64,000 bases of DNA from NCBI RefSeq assembly GCF_002577195.1, contig NZ_NULG01000020.1:102782-166781 (forward strand), written 5' to 3'. Origin of the DNA: Bacillus sp. AFS041924. Its GTDB lineage: Bacteria > Bacillota > Bacilli > Bacillales > Bacillaceae_G. The notes beneath the pieces are model-generated. The model saw only the letters and a list, made by a program, of their open reading frames with translations, searched no databases and had not been told where the DNA came from. Each line of letters starts with the position of its first letter. Positions within the stretch are counted from its first letter, which is position 1. This document shows positions 44,630 to 52,807 of this stretch, one piece after another. The translations under genes were made by a program, and so were the position numbers.

Positions 44630-44712
44630 TTAAAGTCCTCCTTTATTTTATACCTTTATTTTACCATTTTTAGTAAATTTATTAAACTTTAAACAAGCTT
44701 TACTAAAATATA

Positions 44713-44741
44713 TGAAAAAAGATGCCCAAAAGGACACCTGA
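44713..44741 (-). terminator. terminator of glyQS
   Basis: On the minus strand AGGTGTCC pairs with GGGCATCT (two G-U pairs), followed by TTTTT. Confidence 0.75.
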
Positions 44742-44756
44742 TTTCAAATAATTAAA

Positions 44757-46142
44757 TTAAAATTTAATTTTATTTGCTAAGAATGATTGAAGTTCAGTAA
44801 TTGCAACACGAGTTTGCTCCATTGTGTCACGGTCACGAACTGTTACTTTTCCATCTTCAATCGATTCGAAGTCATATGTGATACAGAAAGGAGTACCAAT
44901 TTCATCTTGACGTCTATAGCGTTTTCCAATTGAACCAGTTTCATCAAAGTCAACATTGAAGTCTTCTGCTAAAGCAGCGAATACTTCTTGTGCATTCTCA
45001 GATAATTTTTTAGATAATGGTAAAATCGCTGCTTTATACGGTGCTAATGCAGGATGTAGACGCATTACAGTACGAGAAGTACCATCTTCTAATGCCTCTT
45101 CTTCATAAGCATCAATTAAAAATGCTAATGTAACACGGTCTGCACCTAATGATGGCTCGATACAATATGGAACATATTTTTCATTTGTAATTGGATCATG
45201 ATATGTGAAATCTTCTGTTGAATATTCCATATGTTGTTTTAAATCATAATCCGTACGAGACGCGATGCCCCATAGTTCGCCCCAACCAAATGGGAATTTA
45301 TATTCAAAGTCAGTTGTCGCATTACTATAGTGTGATAATTCATCCTCACTATGCTCACGTAAACGAAGATTTTCTTCATTCATACCTAAAGCTAAAAGCC
45401 ATTTATTTGCAGTTTCTTTCCAATAGTTATACCACTCTAGCTCTTCACCAGGCTTACAGAAGAATTCAAGCTCCATTTGTTCAAATTCACGAGTACGGAA
45501 CGTGAAATTTCCTGGCGTAATTTCGTTACGGAAGCTTTTACCGATTTGCGCAATACCAAATGGAACTTTCTTTCTCATTGTACGTTGAACATTTTTAAAG
45601 TTTACAAAAATACCTTGAGCTGTTTCAGGACGTAAGAAAATTTCGTTCGTACTTGATTCAGTAACACCTTGGAATGTTTTAAACATTAAGTTAAATTGAC
45701 GAATTTCTGTAAAGTCATGGCTTCCACAATCAGGACAAGCAATTTTATGTTCCTCAATTAATTTAGCCATTTCTGTGAAAGGAAGACCATCAACGATAAT
45801 TTCCATTCCTTTTTCTTCTAAAGCATTTTCAATTAATTTATCTGCACGATGACGAGCTTTACAATTTTTACAGTCGATCATTGGATCATTAAAGTTACCA
45901 ATATGACCTGAAGCTTCCCATGTACGTGGATTCATTAAGATCGCAGCATCTAAACCAACATTATATGGACTTTGCTGTACGAATTTTTTCCACCAAGCTT
46001 TTTTCACATTATTTTTTAATTCAACACCAAGTGGACCATAATCCCACGTGTTTGCTAAACCACCATAAATTTCAGAACCTGGGAATACAAATCCTCTGTG
46101 TTTAGCATGACTTACAACGACTTCCATTGATTTTTCTGACAT
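44757..46142 (-). CDS. glyQS: glycyl-tRNA synthetase, single-chain dimeric type
   Basis: This class II synthetase of 461 residues is of the alpha-2 type used by Bacilli. [20 protein letters not shown] opens motif 1; [35 protein letters not shown] (motif 2) and [12 protein letters not shown] (motif 3, with the class II arginine) are intact, and the zinc-binding [11 protein letters not shown] and CPDCGSHDF are present. I chose the ATG at 46142, nine bases after GGAGG; the ATG six bases earlier is too close. Expression is controlled by the glycine T-box upstream. Confidence 0.93.
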   Translation of the reverse strand: MSEKSMEVVVSHAKHRGFVFPGSEIYGGLANTWDYGPLGVELKNNVKKAWWKKFVQQSPYNVGLDAAILMNPRTWEASGHIGNFNDPMIDCKNCKARHRADKLIENALEEKGMEIIVDGLPFTEMAKLIEEHKIACPDCGSHDFTEIRQFNLMFKTFQGVTESSTNEIFLRPETAQGIFVNFKNVQRTMRKKVPFGIAQIGKSFRNEITPGNFTFRTREFEQMELEFFCKPGEELEWYNYWKETANKWLLALGMNEENLRLREHSEDELSHYSNATTDFEYKFPFGWGELWGIASRTDYDLKQHMEYSTEDFTYHDPITNEKYVPYCIEPSLGADRVTLAFLIDAYEEEALEDGTSRTVMRLHPALAPYKAAILPLSKKLSENAQEVFAALAEDFNVDFDETGSIGKRYRRQDEIGTPFCITYDFESIEDGKVTVRDRDTMEQTRVAITELQSFLANKIKF

Positions 46143-46416
46143 TTTCATTCGCCTCCAATTTTCAATTGTGTTTTGAAAATGCAAGAATGAAATAAAAAAG
46201 CTCTCATCCTTAGGCATTTTCAGCCTAGGGACGAGAGCTGTATATGCACCCGCGGTTCCACCCTAGTTGACAATTAAAAAAATTGTCCTCTTTAAGAATT
46301 AACTCAGGAATGCCTTTCGCTAAAGGTTTTGATTGAGCTCACACTATCCTCAATTCGCTAAGCAAAATAATCTTTAGTTACTTCTTTCCGTCAACGTTAT
46401 ATGTATTAAAATAATA
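46143..46416 (-). promoter_or_regulatory. T-box riboswitch, glycine (GGC specifier)
   Basis: The minus strand holds the T-box sequence GGGTGGAACCGCGG (plus 46250-46263), a long terminator stem (46194-46239, arms AGCTCTCGTCCCTAGGC and GCCTAAGGATGAGAGCT) with a T run, and the specifier GGC in GAAAGGCATTCC (plus 46312-46314). It matches the glyQS leaders of Bacilli. Confidence 0.9.
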
Positions 46417-46423
46417 TGTTGTT

Positions 46424-46453
46424 ATTTTAACAAAGTGACTGCTATTAAGTCAA
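46424..46453 (-). promoter_or_regulatory. sigma-A promoter of the glyQS leader
   Basis: On the minus strand TTGACT and TAAAAT are separated by 18 bases; transcription would start near 46416. Confidence 0.7.
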
Positions 46454-46535
46454 ATATTATTATGGTCATTTATACTAAAAAAATACGGCGAATTTTTCGA
46501 ATAATTCTGAGAAGATCTTATGTAAAGATAAAACC

Positions 46536-46564
46536 TTTACAGCATGAGTATTAATTGGTATGAT
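46536..46564 (+). promoter_or_regulatory. sigma-A promoter of the small basic protein gene
   Basis: TTTACA and TATGAT are separated by 17 bases. The promoter overlaps an upstream in-frame ATG at 46544, so that ATG cannot be in the transcript; this fixes the start at the TTG at 46616. Confidence 0.75.
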
Positions 46565-46615
46565 AAAAAAGTTGTTTTATTAATATACCTATACTACCAG
46601 AAGGGAGTGCTAGTT

Positions 46616-47044
46616 TTGAGTAGCAGCATTTTTATAAAGAAAAAGAAACGTTCAGCAGTTTTGCTTGATAAACATCATTCCATTCGTTTATTAAAGACGA
46701 GCAAAAAACGAATCGTGAACAAAAGAAACAATAAAATAAAAGGGTTCGAACAATTACTAGTTAAAGAATTAAACGAGGAAATGATTTCAACTTCAAACAG
46801 TACGGTAAATGAAATTTCTGAAAATGTAAGTAATGTAGTGATCGAAGGACTTCCAGTAACATTTCTTCTAAAGCTTGGAAAAGAGTTTTTCTCAGATTTA
46901 GAAGCAGTGAAGTACTATTATAATAGTAAACATGAAGATTTTTACAAGAATCGTAGTTTACTAGAGGAATCACTTCAATCTTCAATTAACAATGCTTCAA
47001 ATGAAGAACAATTAAAAATTTCGGAATTTATTTCTAATAAATAA
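46616..47044 (+). CDS. hypothetical small basic protein (TTG start)
   Basis: I do not recognise this 142-residue protein. Starting at TTG (AAGGGAG eight bases upstream), the first ~45 residues are strongly basic (KKKKRS, LKTSKKRIVNKRNNKIKG). The rest is acidic and helical, with EQLLVKELNEEM and KISEFISNK. It has no signal peptide, membrane segment or metal motif. A good promoter and a downstream terminator support a real gene. The basic N-terminus could bind nucleic acid; nothing further can be said. Confidence 0.65.
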   Translation: MSSSIFIKKKKRSAVLLDKHHSIRLLKTSKKRIVNKRNNKIKGFEQLLVKELNEEMISTSNSTVNEISENVSNVVIEGLPVTFLLKLGKEFFSDLEAVKYYYNSKHEDFYKNRSLLEESLQSSINNASNEEQLKISEFISNK

Positions 47045-47058
47045 TATTTCATATGTAT

Positions 47059-47107
47059 AAGAGGTTGTCCTAAAAGTCCTACTTTTTTGGGAACCTCCTT
47101 TTTTTAT
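47059..47107 (+). terminator. terminator of the small basic protein gene
   Basis: GAGGTT (47061-47066) pairs with AACCTC (47092-47097), followed by a run of seven or more Ts. Stem length is modest. Confidence 0.65.
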
Positions 47108-47339
47108 CGTAAAATCCGTCTAACCGTAATGAAGCCCCAAAGAGGTGCAAATAAACAGCGAACTGCAGATAAGTAACTAGCAAATTTGCTTAAATGCTTT
47201 TTAAATCATATAAAAAATTACATTAAATTTCCCAATTCCCTTCGAAAATGACCACCATCTACATAAGAGAGTAGCTTCTTCATCCCCTCACCCTATGCAT
47301 TTTTAGAGCATTCGTTTTAAATCAGTATTTTTCCAACTA
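47108..47339. repeat. intergenic region with a fragment of the TTGC repeat family
   Basis: This gene-free stretch contains, at 47144-47158, the exact reverse complement of 15 bases of the phased array at 36623-36637, followed by further GCGA/GCAG/GCAA words up to 47184. It appears to be a short, inverted member of the same repeat family. Nothing else was recognised. Confidence 0.5.
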
Positions 47340-47386
47340 AAAAAGGACTATCATCAGTCAGATTTCCAGACTTTGAGATAGCCCCC
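47340..47386 (-). terminator. terminator of the liv operon
   Basis: On the minus strand GGGGGCTATC pairs with GATAGTCC and a run of Ts follows, immediately beyond the livF stop codon at 47394. Confidence 0.7.
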
Positions 47387-47393
47387 TTTTTAT

Positions 47394-48101
47394 TTAAGCT
47401 AAATATGCTTTTTTCACTTCTTCATTATTCATTAATGTCTTACCTTCACCAACCATTTGAATTTCACCTGTTTGAATAACATAGCCACGATGGGCAATTT
47501 GTAAAGCTTGGTATGCGTTTTGTTCTACTAATAAGATTGTCATTCCTTGTTTGTTTAGTTGCTCAATGATTTCAAAAATTTGTTCAACGATAATTGGTGC
47601 AAGTCCCATTGATGGCTCATCTAGCATCAGTAACGATGGTCCCATCATTAGTCCCCTACCGATTGCTAGCATTTGTTGCTCTCCACCACTCATCGTACCA
47701 CCTTTTTGACTTAAACGCTCTTTCAGTCTAGGAAAATAGTCAAATACCATTTCCATACGAGCTGCGATTAGTTTTTTATCTTTAACTGAGAAAGCACCCA
47801 TTTCTAAATTTTCTTTTACAGATAATTTAGAAAAGATTCTTCTTCCTTCTGGTACATGCGCAATCCCCTTTAAAGCGATTTCATGAGATTGAAGCTTTAT
47901 AATTTCTTCACCTTTATAAATTAAAGTTCCCGATTTTGGTTTAACTTGGCCGCAAATCGTTTTTAGTGTAGTGGATTTTCCTGCACCGTTACTACCAATC
48001 AAGGTTACAATTTCACCTTCATTTACTTCTATGTTTATATTTTTCAGTGCTTGAATACCACCGTAAAAAGAGTTAATATCTTTTAATTGTAATAGCGTCA
48101 T
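47394..48101 (-). CDS. livF: branched-chain amino acid ABC transporter ATP-binding protein LivF
   Basis: This is one of two ATPase subunits of a HAAT-family importer, 235 residues. Walker A is GSNGAGKSTTLKTI, the signature is MSGGEQQMLAIGRG, Walker B is LLMLDEPSMGLAP, and the LivF-specific HVPEGRRIFSKLSVKENLEM is present. AAAGGAG precedes the ATG. It is the last gene of livJHMGF and pairs with LivG on the cytoplasmic face. Confidence 0.92.
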   Translation of the reverse strand: MTLLQLKDINSFYGGIQALKNINIEVNEGEIVTLIGSNGAGKSTTLKTICGQVKPKSGTLIYKGEEIIKLQSHEIALKGIAHVPEGRRIFSKLSVKENLEMGAFSVKDKKLIAARMEMVFDYFPRLKERLSQKGGTMSGGEQQMLAIGRGLMMGPSLLMLDEPSMGLAPIIVEQIFEIIEQLNKQGMTILLVEQNAYQALQIAHRGYVIQTGEIQMVGEGKTLMNNEEVKKAYLA

Positions 48102-48119
48102 TTTTTCATACTCCTTTCA

Positions 48120-48890
48120 CTATGCAGTAGTCACTGCACTTTTTCCTAAATATGCTTCAATTACTTTTTGGTTGTTTCTAATTTCTAGTGGTTTACCTTC
48201 TGCAATTTTTTCACCGTGATCTAGTACAAATAAATACTCTGAAATTTCCATAACAAGCTTCATATCATGCTCGATTAATACGATCGTTAAGTTTAGGTCA
48301 TCTCTCATTTGAAAAATTAAATCGGTCAATTCTTTCGTTTCTTTCGGATTCATACCTGCGGCTGGCTCATCTAAAAGCAAGATTCTTGGTTTAGAGGCCA
48401 ATGCACGTGCTATTTCAAGACGTCTTTGTGCACCGTATGATAAACTAGATGCTTCTTCATTATAAACATCAGCTAAACCAACGTATTCTAACCATTGATA
48501 TGCTTCCTTCATTGCTGACTTTTCTACTTTTTTAAAGCTAGGTAAATGAAATAATGTTGAAAAAATACCATATTTTAAATGCTGATGCATCCCTACCATT
48601 ACGTTTTCTAAAGCAGTCATACTACTAAATAAACGAATATTTTGGAATGTACGCGCAATCCCCTTTTTATTTACCGTATGAGGTTTTAACCCTACTAAAC
48701 TCTCATTACCTAGCAAAATTTCACCACTTGTAGGCGTGTATACACCCGTAATCATATTAAAAAATGTTGTTTTTCCTGCACCATTTGGTCCAATTACAGC
48801 TGTAATTGAGCCTTCTTTAATTTCGATATTTACATTATTAACCGCTGTTAACCCACCAAAGCTTTTCGTTAAATTTGTTGTTTTTAACAT
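48120..48890 (-). CDS. livG: branched-chain amino acid ABC transporter ATP-binding protein LivG
   Basis: This is the second ATPase subunit, 256 residues. Walker A is GPNGAGKTTFFNMI, the LivG block GIARTFQNIRLFSSMTALEN follows, the signature is LSYGAQRRLEIARAL, and Walker B is ILLLDEPAAGMNP. The YGAQ form of the signature is normal for LivG. GGAGAGGAGG precedes the ATG. It lies 18 bases before livF and 16 bases after livM. Confidence 0.92.
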   Translation of the reverse strand: MLKTTNLTKSFGGLTAVNNVNIEIKEGSITAVIGPNGAGKTTFFNMITGVYTPTSGEILLGNESLVGLKPHTVNKKGIARTFQNIRLFSSMTALENVMVGMHQHLKYGIFSTLFHLPSFKKVEKSAMKEAYQWLEYVGLADVYNEEASSLSYGAQRRLEIARALASKPRILLLDEPAAGMNPKETKELTDLIFQMRDDLNLTIVLIEHDMKLVMEISEYLFVLDHGEKIAEGKPLEIRNNQKVIEAYLGKSAVTTA

Positions 48891-48906
48891 TTGTTAACCT
48901 CCTCTC

Positions 48907-50175
48907 CTAAAGTGAAACTGAGCGTGTTTTTTCGTCGACTACTGTTTGATCGATTACGTCTTCTTTTGGAACAATCTTATTTTTGGCAGGCATTAATCCT
49001 TTAGGCCTGAAGATTGCTACTAGTACTAAAATTAGCCCGAAAATCATTCGCTGCATTTTAGAAGGTGATAGAGCTGGTGGTAAATTAATTACTCCATCTA
49101 ATGTTAATTGGTTTAAATAGTTTGTTATTTCTGTTAAAACTTGTAAATTTAAAATTGTAACAAGTGCTGCTCCAAGAATTACGCCTGGAACGCTACCCAT
49201 TCCGCCCAAAATTACCATTACTAGGATCGTGATTGATTCAAGCAATGTAAAGCTTGTAGGGTCAATGAACATTTGCTTTGCAGAGAATACTACACCCATC
49301 ATTCCTGAGAAAGATGCGCCAATTGCAAATGCAATTAATTTCGTACGAACTAAATGGATACCAGACGCTTGTGCTGCGATTTCATTTTCACGTACCGCCT
49401 TCCAAGATCGTCCAAGCTTAGAATCTTGTAATCTAGTAACTGCTAAAATAACGATAGCTAATACAACTAGCACCACATAATAAAAATGCCCTGAACTGTT
49501 AATCTCTAAACCAAAAATAGTAGGTGCTGGAATAGATGATATACCTTGCGCTCCTCCAGTAATATTTACTGGTTTATCTAAGTTATTAAATACAATACGA
49601 ATAATTTCTCCAAATCCAAGTGTTACAATTGCTAAATAATCACCTTTCACTCGAAGTACTGGGATACCTAATAATACGCCAGCAATAGCTGCAATAATTC
49701 CACCTATAATAATAAATGCCCAGAATGAGTTTCCTGAAAAAGGAAGAAAATCAAAATGTAAGAAATTCGTTACTTGTTTAGTAGAAAAAATTGCATAAGT
49801 GTATGAACCGATTGCAAAGAAGGCTACGAATCCTAAATCTAATAAACCAGCTAAGCCAACAACTATATTTAATCCAAGTGCCATTGCGACATAGATTCCA
49901 ACTAAAGTCGCTACACCCATATATGATTCAAATGCTGTACCTTGTGATGCTACATATGGCATAATGACTGTTAAAACTAGTATTGCAATGCTCCATTTTA
50001 ATTTAACTTGAAAATTAGTTTTATATAACAAGTATAAAGAAAACAGGATTAATAGAAATGCCGTTACGGATTCTTGTAGAAGAAATAATCCTAATGATGT
50101 AACAACTATATAGGCTCCTAAGAAAATTCCTTGTAGTTTGTTTGATTGTTTTAGACCCATTAATAAATTCTTCAT
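48907..50175 (-). CDS. livM: branched-chain amino acid ABC transporter permease LivM
   Basis: This inner-membrane permease has 422 residues and about nine or ten helices. LNIVVGLAGLLDLGFVAFFA is the LivM signature, VKGDYLAIVTLGFGEIIRI is the EAA-like loop that contacts the ATPases, and VILGGMGSVPGVILGAALVT closes the domain. The N-terminal ~80 residues add extra hydrophobic helices relative to short LivM proteins. It starts after AGGTGA, nine bases behind livH. Confidence 0.9.
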   Translation of the reverse strand: MKNLLMGLKQSNKLQGIFLGAYIVVTSLGLFLLQESVTAFLLILFSLYLLYKTNFQVKLKWSIAILVLTVIMPYVASQGTAFESYMGVATLVGIYVAMALGLNIVVGLAGLLDLGFVAFFAIGSYTYAIFSTKQVTNFLHFDFLPFSGNSFWAFIIIGGIIAAIAGVLLGIPVLRVKGDYLAIVTLGFGEIIRIVFNNLDKPVNITGGAQGISSIPAPTIFGLEINSSGHFYYVVLVVLAIVILAVTRLQDSKLGRSWKAVRENEIAAQASGIHLVRTKLIAFAIGASFSGMMGVVFSAKQMFIDPTSFTLLESITILVMVILGGMGSVPGVILGAALVTILNLQVLTEITNYLNQLTLDGVINLPPALSPSKMQRMIFGLILVLVAIFRPKGLMPAKNKIVPKEDVIDQTVVDEKTRSVSL

Positions 50176-50184
50176 CTAATTCAC

Positions 50185-51168
50185 CTACACTTTCTCAGCT
50201 ACAGGTTTACCTAATAAACCTTCTGGCTTGAATATTAGAACTAGAATTAAAATACCAAATGCAAATACATCTTTATATTCTGATGGGAAAATACCATGTG
50301 TTAAAGTTGATAAATTTGTTGCTGCAAACACTTCGATCACACCGATTAATAAACCACCAAACATTGCACCACGGATATTTCCGATTCCACCTAATACTGC
50401 AGCTGTAAATGCCTTTAAGCCTAAAATAAAACCGATGTACGGATCAATTGTGTTGTACTGTAAAGCGAATAACACTCCAGTTGCACCACCTAATCCCGAT
50501 CCTAAAAAGAATGTTAATGAGATAACTTTGTTTACGTTTACAGACATTAATGATGCAGTTTCACGATCTTGTGCTACTGCACGCATTGCTGTACCCCATT
50601 TTGTTTTATTGATGAAGTAATCTAATGAAATCATCATTACAACTGCAACGACTAAAATAATGATTGATGCTGATTTTATTTGTGCATTTTCAAATGAAGA
50701 AAGAATTGAGCTAGTTTTAATTTGGTGTTGTCCTGAAAATAGTGATGGGCCAGTAATAATGTAGTTTCCTTCTTTTAATTCAGCAATAAAACGTACGATA
50801 TCTTGAAGTAAAAATGAAATACCGATTGCTGTAATTAATGTAATTAACTTTGGTGCCTTTCGCAAAGGTCGATAAGCTACTCGCTCAATCCCCATTCCGA
50901 GGAAACCAGTTGCTAAAGATGCTATAATTAAAACGATTGCTAACACGATAATTGCTGGTAAACTACTTAATAGACCTAAACCAGTAAAAGTAATTAATAC
51001 AGCAGTACCAATGAATGCACCCGCCATGAATATTTCACCATGTGCAAAGTTAATTAGTTCCAATATCCCGTATACCATCGTATAACCTAGTGCAACGATT
51101 GCGTAAACTGCTCCTAATACAAGACCGTCTATTAGTACTTGAGGTAGTGTTTGGATTACTTCATTCAT
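50185..51168 (-). CDS. livH: branched-chain amino acid ABC transporter permease LivH
   Basis: This permease partner of LivM has 327 residues and eight or so helices. LVLGAVYAIVALGYTMVYGI and ELINFAHGEIFMAGAFIG are diagnostic, the coupling loop is TKWGTAMRAVAQDRETASLM, and GGIGNIRGAMFGGLLIGVIE is near the end. AGGAGG precedes the ATG. It is separated from livJ by 141 bases containing a terminator, so livHMGF are probably expressed at a lower level than the binding protein by partial read-through. Confidence 0.92.
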   Translation of the reverse strand: MNEVIQTLPQVLIDGLVLGAVYAIVALGYTMVYGILELINFAHGEIFMAGAFIGTAVLITFTGLGLLSSLPAIIVLAIVLIIASLATGFLGMGIERVAYRPLRKAPKLITLITAIGISFLLQDIVRFIAELKEGNYIITGPSLFSGQHQIKTSSILSSFENAQIKSASIIILVVAVVMMISLDYFINKTKWGTAMRAVAQDRETASLMSVNVNKVISLTFFLGSGLGGATGVLFALQYNTIDPYIGFILGLKAFTAAVLGGIGNIRGAMFGGLLIGVIEVFAATNLSTLTHGIFPSEYKDVFAFGILILVLIFKPEGLLGKPVAEKV

Positions 51169-51249
51169 GTATAAGACCTCCTATAAAGATTGTAAGTTTA
51201 ATTTGTTACTAACTTCCAAAATTTTACAATTTTCTCACTTTATTGAGAG

Positions 51250-51284
51250 AAAAAGAGTATCACGTTATACGGGATACTCTTTTC
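51250..51284 (-). terminator. intra-operon terminator/attenuator between livJ and livH
   Basis: On the minus strand AAAAGAGTATC pairs with GATACTCTTTT and a T-rich tract follows. It lies between the binding-protein gene and the permease genes, a common arrangement that raises binding-protein expression relative to the membrane subunits. Confidence 0.8.
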
Positions 51285-51309
51285 TTTTTCTGGTTGGTTT
51301 TTTTACTAA

Positions 51310-52488
51310 TTAAGGTTTAGTAACTTCGCCTTCTTGAGTACCAGGATATTTAGCTTCTTTAAACGTATAGATAAATACTTTAGCGTATTTGTTGTCCCCT
51401 TTATCGTCGAAGCCAACCTTAGTTACTACACCATCATAATCTTGGATCGCACGTACTGCTTTTTCAACTTGTTCACGTGTTGGACTTTTACCATCGTTTT
51501 CATTAATTGCATTTTTTAATCCTTCTAATAATACGCCAGCAGAATCATATCCGTAAGATGAAAAAGATTCGATGTTTTTATTAAATTTAGATTTGTATGC
51601 ATCAGCAAAAGCTTTACCTTTATCTGTTTTTAAAGTATCACCAGCTACTGAAGTGTAGTAGAAGTTTTTAACAGCATCTCCAGCGATATCAACTAATCCT
51701 GAAGAGTCCATTCCGTCTCCACCCATGAATGGGATGTTTAATCCTTTTTCACGAGCTTGCTTTAATAACATTCCTCCTTCAGCATATAGACCTCCAAAGA
51801 ATACTAAATCTGGCTTTTTCGCAATCGCATTATTTAATACTCCGTTAAAGTCTTTATCTCCGATTGAGATCCCCTCTTCACCTAAAATTTTAGCGCCTAA
51901 TTTCTCAGCAGCTGCTTTGAATTCATTCGCTAAACCAGTTCCGTAAGGTGTTTTATCTTGAATGATAAATATATTTTTAGCTTTTAAAGTATTGATAGCA
52001 AAATTTGCACCAGCTGGACCTTGGAAGTCATCACGAGCACAAATTCGGTTTACTACTCCTAAGCCACGATCAGTTACTTCATTTGCAGTATTTGAAGGAG
52101 ATACCATTACGATATGGTCTTTCTCATACTTTACAGAAGAAGGAATTGCTACACCAGAATTTAAATGTCCTACAACACCAAGGATTTTATTGTCTGCAGC
52201 TAATTGTTCAGCATTTGCTACACCTTTCTTTGGATCCCCTTGATCATCATAAGGAACAAGTTTTAAGTCAAAGCCTAGTTTTTTGAATGCTGCTTTTTGA
52301 TCCTCTAATGCAAGCTGAGCTCCAAGCTTAATGGACTCACCTAAAATTGCATTATTACCAGATAATGGTGTATTAGTCGCAATTTTGATGACTTGATCGC
52401 CATCTTTTGAACTATTACCACAGCCAGCTAATATACCTGCTGTTAACGAGACTGAAGCCAAAATTGCAAACCCTTTCTTTAAAACCAT
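51310..52488 (-). CDS. livJ: branched-chain amino acid ABC transporter substrate-binding lipoprotein
   Basis: This extracellular binding protein of 392 residues is anchored as a lipoprotein: a hydrophobic signal ends in the lipobox LAGC with lipidated Cys23. The mature part is a type I periplasmic-binding fold (IKIATNTPLSGNNAILGESI, GVVGHLNSGVAIPSS, KNIFIIQDKTPYGTGLANEF) that binds leucine, isoleucine or valine; related proteins bind other amino acids or amides. AGGGGGCG precedes the ATG. It heads livJHMGF. A CodY-like box lies just upstream at 52510-52524. Confidence 0.9.
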   Translation of the reverse strand: MVLKKGFAILASVSLTAGILAGCGNSSKDGDQVIKIATNTPLSGNNAILGESIKLGAQLALEDQKAAFKKLGFDLKLVPYDDQGDPKKGVANAEQLAADNKILGVVGHLNSGVAIPSSVKYEKDHIVMVSPSNTANEVTDRGLGVVNRICARDDFQGPAGANFAINTLKAKNIFIIQDKTPYGTGLANEFKAAAEKLGAKILGEEGISIGDKDFNGVLNNAIAKKPDLVFFGGLYAEGGMLLKQAREKGLNIPFMGGDGMDSSGLVDIAGDAVKNFYYTSVAGDTLKTDKGKAFADAYKSKFNKNIESFSSYGYDSAGVLLEGLKNAINENDGKSPTREQVEKAVRAIQDYDGVVTKVGFDDKGDNKYAKVFIYTFKEAKYPGTQEGEVTKP

Positions 52489-52509
52489 ATGTACGCCCCC
52501 TAAAAACTT

Positions 52510-52524
52510 ATTTTTTTGAAAATT
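52510..52524. promoter_or_regulatory. CodY-like box upstream of livJ
   Basis: ATTTTTTTGAAAATT matches the CodY consensus AATTTTCWGAAAATT in 13 of 15 positions and lies 22 bases upstream of the livJ start codon. CodY senses branched-chain amino acids and GTP in Bacilli, so control of this importer makes biological sense. In AT-rich DNA such a match can arise by chance. Confidence 0.45.
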
Positions 52525-52767
52525 TAAAATTCTTAAGAAAATAGTAAGCTATATTTTTTCGTTAGACAAGTTCTTTTGATTCAAAATATTTCGACAATTT
52601 TGTCGATTAATTCTTATTTTAGGTAATTATTACCATAAAAAAATCATTAAAAGCATTTATTCCTTATTTTCAAAATACAAAATTAGAAAATTTTAATGTA
52701 TTCTTCTTGGTTAATCCCCAAAAAATAGTTTTCTAGTATCATTTGTACATTTTTCGACAAATTCGAC
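52525..52767. promoter_or_regulatory. livJ upstream region with Spo0A-box-like motifs
   Basis: No gene is present. The Spo0A-box core TGTCGAA (here as TTCGACA) occurs at 52590-52596, 52753-52759 and 52762-52768, and a one-mismatch version, TGTCGAT, at 52601-52607. The first and last of these four form the inverted pair TCGACAATTTTGTCGA. Control by Spo0A is inferred from motif match only. Confidence 0.4.
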
Positions 52768-52807
52768 AAAAAAACCTATCCCAATATACATGGAATAGGT
52801 CTTTTTT
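52768..52807 (-). terminator. terminator of parEC
   Basis: On the minus strand ACCTATTCCA pairs with TGGGATAGGT, followed by TTTTTTTG, directly at the parC stop codon. Confidence 0.85.
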
